Origin: Novosphingobium sp. ST904
GTDB lineage: Bacteria; Pseudomonadota; Alphaproteobacteria; Sphingomonadales; Sphingomonadaceae
Direction: 5' to 3'
DNA: 64,000 nucleotides
Assembly (NCBI RefSeq): GCF_001298105.1
Contig: NZ_LGJH01000165.1
Span: 1-64,000 of the forward strand
The position numbers and the translations under genes were made by a program. This document shows, one piece after another, positions 57,550 through 64,000 of the stretch. A model generated the notes under the pieces. It did no database searches, was not told the DNA's origin, and was given only the letters and a program-made list of their open reading frames with translations. Within the stretch, counting starts at the first letter, position 1. Every line of letters begins with the position of its first letter.

Positions 57550-60054
57550 ATGCGTAGGGAACGGGCTCTCACGCTCGCGGGCGCCAGCCTGCTTGCAATG
57601 TCCACGCCGGCACTTGCCCGGCAACAGACCGAACCGGCGGCAACGGGCGAGGCGAATGCAGCGCTGTCGCTGACCAATGAGATCATCGTTCAGGCCCGCC
57701 GTCGCGACGAGAGCCTGCAGGACGTGCCGCTTGTCGTGAACGCCGTGACGGCCGACACGATAGACAAGCTGAACATTCGCAGTTTCACGGATATCGGTTC
57801 AGTCGTCCCTGGCCTTCAACTGACGCCCAATGCCAATGGCATCGGCACGTCGTCATCGATCCGAGGCGTCAATCACGACGTGAATGTCAGTGCCGAAAAC
57901 GGCACCATCCAGTACTATCGCAACGATGCCCCGGTCCCGTCGAGTTTCGTTTTCCAGACGATGTACGATGTCGGCCAGATCGAGGTCCTGCGGGGGCCGC
58001 AAGGTACTCTGCGCGGCCGGTCTACGCCTTCGGGTTCCATCACGGCAACCACCAGGCTGCCGGATCTCGTCGAGCCGGGCGGTTATGTTTCCGGTACATT
58101 CGGATCGGGATCGGCGGCCAACATCAACGGTGCCCTGAACATTCCGGTGATAGGCGACGTGCTGGGCGTTCGCGTGGCCGGACTGCACAAGTTCGACCGG
58201 CTGAACCGCGTCAGCAGCATCAACAGCGATGTGAAGCCGCGCAGCGAAACCAATGCGATCCGCGCGACCGTCCGCTTCGAGCCGACCCAATGGCTACGCT
58301 TCGGCTTTCTCTATGAGGGAATGGAGAACGATGCCTTGCGTTTCGACCAGGTGCGTTCGGTAGCGGCGTTCAATCCCGATTACACCCCTTCGGCCGGCGC
58401 ACCGGACTACGGCGACATCGGGATAGGCGATTATCTTTCGGTTCAATCCCGGCCCAGCACTGTTTCGCAGAAATTCCGGTTCTACAACTGGAACGCCGAG
58501 GCCGACATTCTCGGCCAGCGCCTGGTCTACGTAGGATCGCGCACGGCGCAGCATTACCGCAGCTTCGGGGTGCGCGACCTCGCCAATTTCTTCCCCGACC
58601 TTGCGATCGGGCAGGAGGCCGACACGCGCGGCACGACGTCCAGCCACGAGGTTCGCCTGCAGAACGTCGACCGGATCGTGGGCCTGTTCGACTATGTCGT
58701 GGGCTATTTCCAATATGCGGTTCCGTCCCGCACGATCCTGAACGAGAGCAGCATCACGCAGTTGCGGCTGGCAGGCCCCGGCATTCCGATTGCGCCGCCC
58801 AGCGTGACGGACACGCCGATCTATCTTCCCAAAGGCATGCCGAAGGAGGAATCGTTCTTCGGGAACGTGACGCTTCATCTGGGCGATGCGACCGAACTGT
58901 CCGGAGGCCTGCGCCGAATCCACTTCACGGACTTCCGCGATGGCCTGTTTATCGGCTGCACCCCGCAGTTGTACGAGGCCGGATCGTGTACGCGCCAGAA
59001 TGGCACGCAGTCGGACGTGAAGGAGAACACCACGATCTACAGCGCGAGCATAAAGCACCGCTTCACGCCGGGGCTCATGGTCTATGCGGCAACCGGCAGT
59101 TCCTGGCGTCCGCCTGTCGTCGCGATCGGCAATTTCACGCATGCCGATTACACGCCGAACGAAGTCGCCCATGTCGCGCTGCCGCCGGAAAGCTCGAAGT
59201 CCTATGAGATCGGCGTGAAATCGGACTGGTTCGATCACAAGCTGACATTCAACCTCACGGCCTATCACCAGAAATACAAGAACTACCCCTACCGTTCGGG
59301 CGGGGCAGGCATTGCTTATATCAACATCAATTCGGCCGGTGCGCCCACTATCGGCAACTTCAACTTCGTGAGCGCGGTGCCGGTGAAGGTGAACGGGGTG
59401 GAGGCGGAGCTCGCTTTCACTCCAACCTCGCAGTTCAGTGTCGGCGCTACCGTCAATTATGCCCGGAGCACGATAGGCAATGCGCTGCTGGCCTGTACCG
59501 ACGCGCTGAACAACCAGACGGGTGCCGTCGGTTCGGACGGACTTCCCGACAGCGTGACCCCGACGCTCGCGCAGATGCAGCAGGCTTACGGCGCCGAGCG
59601 CGTGGCGGTGTGTCCGGGCGGCGGACAAAGCGCGACATTCCAGCCGCAGTGGACCGGCGTTCTGCGCGCGGAGTACAACCAGCCGGTCGGACATGACATG
59701 GACGCCTATGTGCGCGGGCTGCTGAGCTGGCGAGGCAAGTCGAAGACCGATCCCAACAACCGCTTCGACGATGTCGGGGCATATGGCCTGTTCAACCTCT
59801 ATGGCGGTTTGCGCGCGGCCGATGGAGGCTGGGAAGTCACCGTCTATGCCAAGAACCTGTTCGATACGAACAAGCTGCTGACCCAGGATGACCTGGCCCA
59901 GTTCACGGCTGTGACTGACGTCTATCTGGCGCCGCCGACCTTCAGCGTTACGGGCATCGGATCCACCGTCTACAACAGCCGCTACACGGGCGTGACCGTT
60001 ACCGCGCCGCGCGAATTCGGCGTGACGTTCCGCGTGGCGTTCGGTTCCCGCTGA
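57550..60054 (+). CDS. TonB-dependent outer-membrane receptor
   Basis: Intact 834-residue receptor. Signal peptide LTLAGASLLAMSTPALA; N-terminal ALSLTNEIIVQARRRDESLQ with the TonB-box-like EIIVQARR; plug SSIRGVNHDVNVS and GQIEVLRGPQGTLRGRSTPSG; barrel with C-terminal Phe strand EFGVTFRVAFGSR. ATG 57550 has GGAAGGGG upstream; the earlier ATG 57514 lacks one. It resembles the sphingomonad receptors for aromatic or terpenoid compounds and glycosides. With a TetR palindrome in front and a TetR gene behind it, it is probably the uptake component of the P450-glycosidase regulon. Confidence 0.93.
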   Translation: MRRERALTLAGASLLAMSTPALARQQTEPAATGEANAALSLTNEIIVQARRRDESLQDVPLVVNAVTADTIDKLNIRSFTDIGSVVPGLQLTPNANGIGTSSSIRGVNHDVNVSAENGTIQYYRNDAPVPSSFVFQTMYDVGQIEVLRGPQGTLRGRSTPSGSITATTRLPDLVEPGGYVSGTFGSGSAANINGALNIPVIGDVLGVRVAGLHKFDRLNRVSSINSDVKPRSETNAIRATVRFEPTQWLRFGFLYEGMENDALRFDQVRSVAAFNPDYTPSAGAPDYGDIGIGDYLSVQSRPSTVSQKFRFYNWNAEADILGQRLVYVGSRTAQHYRSFGVRDLANFFPDLAIGQEADTRGTTSSHEVRLQNVDRIVGLFDYVVGYFQYAVPSRTILNESSITQLRLAGPGIPIAPPSVTDTPIYLPKGMPKEESFFGNVTLHLGDATELSGGLRRIHFTDFRDGLFIGCTPQLYEAGSCTRQNGTQSDVKENTTIYSASIKHRFTPGLMVYAATGSSWRPPVVAIGNFTHADYTPNEVAHVALPPESSKSYEIGVKSDWFDHKLTFNLTAYHQKYKNYPYRSGGAGIAYININSAGAPTIGNFNFVSAVPVKVNGVEAELAFTPTSQFSVGATVNYARSTIGNALLACTDALNNQTGAVGSDGLPDSVTPTLAQMQQAYGAERVAVCPGGGQSATFQPQWTGVLRAEYNQPVGHDMDAYVRGLLSWRGKSKTDPNNRFDDVGAYGLFNLYGGLRAADGGWEVTVYAKNLFDTNKLLTQDDLAQFTAVTDVYLAPPTFSVTGIGSTVYNSRYTGVTVTAPREFGVTFRVAFGSR

Positions 60055-60063
60055 GGATATCTG

Positions 60064-60110
60064 CTCCCGGAAGTCCCGCAGGATCAATCGGCCTGCGGGA
60101 CTTCCGGGAG
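60064..60110. terminator. Strong bidirectional terminator between TonB receptor and TetR genes
   Basis: A perfect 19-bp stem (CTCCCGGAAGTCCCGCAGG with its complement) and a 9-nt loop between convergent genes. Confidence 0.85.
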
Positions 60111-60137
60111 GTTTGGCGATGCCGCTTCGAAACGGCG

Positions 60138-60761
60138 TCAGTCGGGAGCCATGATCGAGGTGGAAAGCAGCCGGAACAGGATCCTGGCCACTTCCGGCAC
60201 ACTATAGGTCCCCTCCGGCTGGCCGACCCACCATGCCAGCGTTTCGGCAATCAGGGAGGCTGCGCATATGGTGCCCAGATCCGGCGGCAGCCACGCATTG
60301 AGAGGCGTTTCGTTCTGCGCGACGATCCTTGATACGCGCAGCCATTCCTCGCGCATGGCGCTGCCCGCACCGCCGTTGAGGAGGATCGACCAGAGCGAAC
60401 GGTGCTCATCGACATAGGAGCAAAGCGCCCGGAAACCCGCCTCGTAGTCTTCCGCGTCGCGGATGGACAAGGTCAACTGGTTGAGGTGCGCGATCTCGTC
60501 CTTGGCGATGGCGTCGAGCAGGCCTTCCTTGGTCTGATGGTGGCGGAAGAATGTGGCGTAGTGAACTTGCGCTTCGGCGCAAATGTCACGGACGGTGATT
60601 TGATCGAACGGCTTTCGCTGCAGGAGCGCGAGCATGGCCTCCTGCAAGGCGCGCGCGGATCGCAAGGCGCGGGCATGCTTAGACCTCGATGACGCCAGTG
60701 GCTCGATTTTATGCGATACAGCGTCGCTTTTCTTACGATTCGGTTTGTCGGTATCGGCCAT
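60138..60761 (-). CDS. TetR-family transcriptional regulator
   Basis: A 207-residue repressor-type protein. The HTH (ALQEAMLALLQRKPFDQITVRDICAEAQVHYATFFRHHQTKEGLL, roughly residues 40-85) is followed by a helical ligand domain. The ATG at 60761 is the only good start. A copy of the palindrome seen upstream of GH106, ferredoxin-P450 and the TonB receptor lies at 60713-60727, within its first codons, consistent with self-control. It is the likely regulator of that set; the inducer may be the substrate aglycone or a glycoside. Confidence 0.9.
   Translation of the reverse strand: MADTDKPNRKKSDAVSHKIEPLASSRSKHARALRSARALQEAMLALLQRKPFDQITVRDICAEAQVHYATFFRHHQTKEGLLDAIAKDEIAHLNQLTLSIRDAEDYEAGFRALCSYVDEHRSLWSILLNGGAGSAMREEWLRVSRIVAQNETPLNAWLPPDLGTICAASLIAETLAWWVGQPEGTYSVPEVARILFRLLSTSIMAPD
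60713..60727. promoter_or_regulatory. TetR-type operator candidate, copy 4 (5' end of tetR)
   Basis: GCGATACAGCGTCGC, 13 of 15 identical to the perfect palindrome, with the left half GCGATACAG exact. It overlaps codons 12-17 of the TetR gene, so binding would block elongation or a downstream start. Confidence 0.5.
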
Positions 60762-60842
60762 CGCCTCGTCTTTGACGCAAAAGCGACTGGCTGCGCAAGC
60801 GAACAGCGAAAAGGCGGGCCGGTCGATGGTGCCCGAAACGGC

Positions 60843-61556
60843 TCATGAGGTATCCTTGGTCAGGCGATAGAAGCAGTAGTCCGTCCCGTCGCGGCCATGC
60901 TCGACGAGTATCATCGCATCGATGCCGAGCTTCAACGCATCGAACGTTCCCAGGACGACATCCTTCCTGTGCTGGATCGTATGCGGATCATTCGCGCGCG
61001 GGTGCCGGAGCAGGCGCCGTGCAAACCGCCGCAGGCCGAGCAGTCTGCCCACGATCAGCCGGCGAAAACCGTTCGGGCCGTGCAACAGCAACTCACCGAC
61101 GGGAACCTGATGGCGAATGCCCACGATCAGGTGGCGTTTCGAAACCCGCCGGAGTTCCCGCAGAACTTCCTCAAGCCCGCGCGCGTCCATCCAGTTGAGG
61201 AAACGGATGCTCAGGGCGCAGTCGTAAGTGCCGTCCGCATCCGGGATGGCGCGAATGTCGGCAAGCTCGAGCGTGCAGTCCAGTCCGTCCGCATCGTCCA
61301 GCTTGACGCGTGCCGCTCTCAGCATGTCCGGCGAAATGTCGCGCCCGACCACCTTGAAGCCGCGTTCGTGATAGAGCTTGAGAAAGCGCCCGGTCCCCAC
61401 CGGCATGTCGGTAACAGTGGCTCCGCTCCGGACGGCGCGCAAAAGCTCGCGGACGGCGCTATCCTCGCTTACCCATTTGGCTGTGGGTGCCCGGCGGGCA
61501 TCGTATCCTGTGGCGGTGGCACCGGTATATGCGCTGCTCAGTGTCTGAAAATCCAT
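60843..61556 (-). CDS. Class I SAM-dependent methyltransferase
   Basis: A 237-residue methyltransferase: motif I VTDMPVGTGRFLKLYHERG, motif II VVGRDISPDML, then ELADIRAIP and LSIRFLNWMD. The usual E/DxGxGxG loop is DMPVGTGR, a variant seen in methyltransferase type 11/25 proteins. The ATG at 61556 overlaps the stop of the P-loop gene (TGATG), so the two are coupled. The substrate is unknown; a surface-polymer or lipid role is possible with the kinase-like partner. Confidence 0.85.
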   Translation of the reverse strand: MDFQTLSSAYTGATATGYDARRAPTAKWVSEDSAVRELLRAVRSGATVTDMPVGTGRFLKLYHERGFKVVGRDISPDMLRAARVKLDDADGLDCTLELADIRAIPDADGTYDCALSIRFLNWMDARGLEEVLRELRRVSKRHLIVGIRHQVPVGELLLHGPNGFRRLIVGRLLGLRRFARRLLRHPRANDPHTIQHRKDVVLGTFDALKLGIDAMILVEHGRDGTDYCFYRLTKDTS

Positions 61557-62398
61557 CAACCGATCTCCTGCTGAGGAATTCTGATCCGCAAGAATTGTGC
61601 GACCTGTTCGGCGGCGTCGGATAACTGATCCTCGCCGTTCACCTCGAGGACGGGAACGCCGCGCCGCCGCAAATGCTCGGCGGCGAGAGCGAAGGCTTCG
61701 GCGGCGTCAACCGTGGCGGTATGAAGCTCGTTGTCGTCGAGACCAGCATGGGCGCTGATCCTGCGCCCCCTGTTGCGCAGACGTTCGACTATGACGCCGG
61801 GGCGCGCCGCCACGAGCACGACCGCACCGGGCTTCGGTACGGAGGAAAAGTAGGCCTCCCGCAATGACGGCGGGCTGGCCCAGCCTTTCTGGACGAGCGC
61901 ATCCTGTTGGAGGATCTGCACGTCGGCGGGCAGGCGGTTCCAGAGATGGAGGTCGCGCAGCTGCTCCAGCATGATCGGCAGTCTGGCGAACCGGGCAAAG
62001 GCATCGCCGAAGCCGGTTCGCGCCATCTCGATGCAACACTCCAGGAAGGCCCCGTGGATATGCAGCATCTGGCGGAACGAGTCCTCCGAAGAGATCGCTG
62101 CCAGCCGCCTTGCAAAAACATCCCCCACGCGTGGCAACTGGAACGCGGAAAGGTAGGAGATGCGCCGGATCGGGCTGACCTGATCCAGGCTTGCCGTGGC
62201 GGCCAGCAGCCTGCCTTCCTGCACTGTGCGATAGATGGCCTGCCGCCCAAGACGCGCGCGTGCGGCATGGTAGATCGCGGACTTTCCCACGCCGGGCGGG
62301 CCGACGAATTCGACCTGCCGCTCGGCGCCGGGGAATGCCGGATCGTGTGCAACGGGGGGAATCGCCAATTGGGGGGTGGGCAGGTTCATCGCCTTCAC
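61556..62398 (-). CDS. P-loop NTPase/kinase-like protein of unknown function
   Basis: A 280-residue protein with a Walker A loop VEFVGPPGVGKSAIYHAARA near residue 30 and a later basic segment (ERLRNRGRRISAHAG) like the lid of small-molecule kinases. A Walker B-like hydrophobic strand is AVVLVAARPG. No membrane helix. It may be a dNMP/sugar kinase-like or sulfotransferase-like protein; no confident family. Coupled to the methyltransferase gene downstream. Confidence 0.7.
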   Translation of the reverse strand: MKAMNLPTPQLAIPPVAHDPAFPGAERQVEFVGPPGVGKSAIYHAARARLGRQAIYRTVQEGRLLAATASLDQVSPIRRISYLSAFQLPRVGDVFARRLAAISSEDSFRQMLHIHGAFLECCIEMARTGFGDAFARFARLPIMLEQLRDLHLWNRLPADVQILQQDALVQKGWASPPSLREAYFSSVPKPGAVVLVAARPGVIVERLRNRGRRISAHAGLDDNELHTATVDAAEAFALAAEHLRRRGVPVLEVNGEDQLSDAAEQVAQFLRIRIPQQEIG

Positions 62399-62857
62399 AT
62401 CCTCAGCGCTGAAGATTTCGCCCGCGGCTGTGCCCGGGCTCCTCGATAACCTGCCTCGCCCCCAAGGAAGATCAACTCAACCAATTGGTAGAGAATGTGG
62501 ACGCGGTCAACCCGGCATGGAATTGAGAAATTCTTATGACAGAAAAGAAAATTCCCGGAGGTACTGAACCGATTAGGGGCCGCTGTTTCGGCCTATATCC
62601 ATGTTATGGCGAGATTTTTTAATAATGAGGGCGAAGAAATTATATTGAATTTTTCTTAAGTCGATCCGGAGGTGGCCGATGATTTACGATTCGCCCTCCA
62701 GCCTGAACTGGCGCAGAGGGCGATGTGCCCGGCAATCGCGCTGGGATCCTTCTCTCAGCCCCGGCGTCATGACCTCGAATGTGCCGGCAGCGAGGCATGG
62801 GAAACGCCGTCGCTCGAGACATCGAAAACGGCGTCCCCTGCGCCTGCCGCTTGGTGA
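62399..62857. other. Intergenic stretch of about 460 bp, partly AT-rich
   Basis: The region 62520-62660 is AT-rich and should hold the promoter of the P-loop-methyltransferase pair. Two short plus-strand frames exist: 62536-62622 (28 codons, weak ribosome site) and one from ATG 62679 behind GGAGG, but the latter gives an Arg-rich product with no similarity I recognise. I do not call either a gene. Confidence 0.45.
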
Positions 62858-63667
62858 TCAGTCCGCCAGTTCCGCCGTCACGGGACCCGCCCGTCCGGCG
62901 CTTTCGCCTCGGGCCGCGCGCGCGGCGGCGGTGCGGTCCTTGATGGCTTCGAAATCGCTCTCGTACTTCTTGCGCATGGTGCCGCACAGACGGTCCCATA
63001 TCGTTGTGTAGCCACCGAAATTGCCCGTGAAATAGCGGTGATGCTGATCGTGGAATGTTGCCGAGATGAACCACTTAGTGGCCCAGGTCCGGTTCCACCA
63101 GCGGGGGAGGAACTCGTAGCCGGAGTGGACGTAGAGCCCCATGATGATGTTCGTCGGCAGGATCAGCGCCATTGTCGCGTCATGGACAGTGAAGGCGGCC
63201 AGAAACAGCGGGACGAACCCGCCATTGATGATCGATTCCAGCGGGTTGACCGAAAGCGTTGTCAGCAGGTTCGGCGAAGTCGATTTGTGATGGAGCTTGT
63301 GGACCCAGCTATAGACCGGTTCCTTGTGCATCCAGCGATGGAGCCAGTAGAAATAGGTGTCGAACAGGAAGAAGTAGAGCACGTATTCCAGCGCGATGGT
63401 CCACCATGCCGCCGGTGTCGGATCGAACGTGATCCATCCGTGGGTCTTGGCCCAGCCGGTCGCCATGCCGATGATCTTGCCGGATATGGCCAGGGTGACG
63501 ACGGCAATCAGCGCCTCGTTGCGGAAGATCTTCCACTTGAAGCCTCTGGGCTGGATCTTGCGTGCCTTGAAGAAGCCTGACGCGATACCGGCGACTATGC
63601 CGGTCACCACGAAAGCCGCCAGCCAGAGATTCAGGGCCTGTTCGCCGCTGATGAAGGACTTGAACAT
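62858..63667 (-). CDS. Fatty acid hydroxylase / sterol desaturase family membrane protein
   Basis: Integral-membrane di-iron oxygenase of 269 residues. The histidine boxes are HRWMH, HKLHH and HDQHH, with further His in the loop VHSGYEFLPRWW, as in the fatty acid hydroxylase superfamily. Hydrophobic helices lie around residues 14-32, 49-70, 84-105 and 150-175. ATG 63667 is used; an ATG 18 codons upstream overlaps a small upstream gene and is less likely. It probably hydroxylates a lipid or sterol-like substrate in the inner membrane. The tail is Ala/Arg-rich and non-conserved. Confidence 0.9.
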   Translation of the reverse strand: MFKSFISGEQALNLWLAAFVVTGIVAGIASGFFKARKIQPRGFKWKIFRNEALIAVVTLAISGKIIGMATGWAKTHGWITFDPTPAAWWTIALEYVLYFFLFDTYFYWLHRWMHKEPVYSWVHKLHHKSTSPNLLTTLSVNPLESIINGGFVPLFLAAFTVHDATMALILPTNIIMGLYVHSGYEFLPRWWNRTWATKWFISATFHDQHHRYFTGNFGGYTTIWDRLCGTMRKKYESDFEAIKDRTAAARAARGESAGRAGPVTAELAD

Positions 63668-63674
63668 CGGTGCC

Positions 63675-63764
63675 TCAGGAAAGAACGAGGGCAAAGGCGA
63701 CGATATGCGCCGCCAGAGCAAAGGGAAGGGCGTAAGCGGAGCGGCTGGGCATCCGGGTGTTCAT
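63675..63764 (-). CDS. 29-residue single-helix membrane peptide upstream of the hydroxylase gene
   Basis: ATG 63764 is preceded by GGAG with 7 nt spacing, and 29 codons follow to TGA at 63675-63677: a basic start (MNTRMPSRS) then one hydrophobic helix (ALPFALAAHIVAFALVLS). The hydroxylase ATG lies 7 bp after the stop. No family is known to me. Positive-inside charge, strong ribosome-binding site and tight coupling argue for a real gene, perhaps a leader peptide or a small subunit of the membrane enzyme. Confidence 0.5.
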   Translation of the reverse strand: MNTRMPSRSAYALPFALAAHIVAFALVLS

Positions 63765-63888
63765 GGGTTTCTCCATCTTCGGGTCCGAGGCGGACATGGC
63801 CATGTCCGGATGTCAGTTCGCGACTGGCCGGCAAGCAGGATTACGTTACGGAGGGAGTTACCCAATAAATCTCCCGGAAAACCGGCAT

Positions 63889-63919
63889 TTTGCCAGTTCG
63901 CGCATCGCGAACTGGCAAA
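63889..63919. terminator. Perfect 14-bp hairpin near the right edge
   Basis: TTTGCCAGTTCGCG and CGCGAACTGGCAAA are exact complements separated by CAT. The A and T tracts at the ends fit a terminator in either direction, probably for a gene beyond the right edge; GTTCGCGACTGGCC at 63816-63829 is a related half. Confidence 0.6.
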
Positions 63920-64000
63920 GGTCAACGTGTTTCGGCTTGGATTTCAGGATAAGTCGAAGGCAATTCCACCCTCCGCCAGTCCTTCGCATTTCGCCTTTAT

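Noticed and set aside
62536..62622. A 28-codon frame with two Cys in the AT-rich gap
   Set aside because: Weak ribosome-binding site, no partner gene and no recognisable precursor pattern; a lasso or other peptide precursor cannot be supported.
62679..63011. An open frame behind a GGAGG site
   Set aside because: The product is strongly Arg-rich and its second half is antisense to the hydroxylase gene; the site is probably chance.
1..64000. CRISPR arrays, rRNA or tRNA genes, prophage genes
   Set aside because: No regularly spaced repeats, no tRNA-like cloverleaf next to the recombinase, and no structural phage genes were seen by eye.

Overview
The window reads as GC-rich alphaproteobacterial chromosome or large replicon, most likely a sphingomonad (Novosphingobium/Sphingobium-like). 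Supporting this are three TonB-dependent receptors tied to catabolic genes, a sphingan-style exopolysaccharide cluster, many short-chain dehydrogenases (SDRs), a class I P450 with a putidaredoxin-type ferredoxin, and hydantoinase, Rieske and glutamine-synthetase-like genes. The genus is inferred. I saw no rRNA, tRNA or CRISPR array.

Layout. 0-7.7 kb: an exopolysaccharide cluster on the minus strand (polyprenyl glycosylphosphotransferase, nucleotide-sugar dehydrogenase, glycosyltransferase, O-antigen ligase/polymerase-like protein, acyltransferase, export lipoprotein), running off the left edge. 8-10.5 kb: an EAL-domain c-di-GMP phosphodiesterase gene facing a short tyrosine recombinase whose catalytic region is bracketed by perfect 15-bp inverted repeats. 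11.2-13.7 kb: glcB and a GlcG-like gene. 13.8-34.5 kb: a mosaic of short operons for a nitrogen-containing substrate: allantoinase/dihydroorotase-like amidohydrolase with an SDR and a divergent LysR; HyuA/HyuB with a 2-oxoglutarate oxygenase; SDR, cystathionine-lyase-like enzyme, DUF3830 and aldehyde dehydrogenase; Rieske oxygenase with a glutamine-synthetase-like ligase; DUF1445 (D-glutamate-cyclase-like), PhyH oxygenase and SDR; an MFS transporter. 34.7-46.8 kb: uptake and hydrolysis genes (secreted lipase, two TonB receptors, amidohydrolase, secreted esterase with a PKD domain, ROK regulator). 46.9-49.7 kb: pyrC and two divergent SDR genes. 49.8-60.8 kb: a glycoside/terpenoid-type catabolic locus (GH39, GH106 rhamnosidase, 2Fe-2S ferredoxin, P450, TonB receptor, TetR regulator). 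A 15-bp palindrome recurs upstream of three transcription units here and at the 5' end of the TetR gene, which suggests one regulon. 60.8-64 kb: methyltransferase with a P-loop protein, and a membrane fatty-acid-hydroxylase-type gene preceded by a 29-residue membrane peptide gene.

Fifteen otherwise well-conserved genes carry about eighteen single frame changes, two pairs of which compensate. This looks more like sequencing error than decay, so these genes are annotated as single coding regions with the break noted. Candidates for new biology are the TetR palindrome regulon, the P450 with an extra C-terminal helical domain, the ligase-Rieske pair, three SDR paralogues lacking the catalytic serine, and the repeat-flanked recombinase next to the EAL gene.
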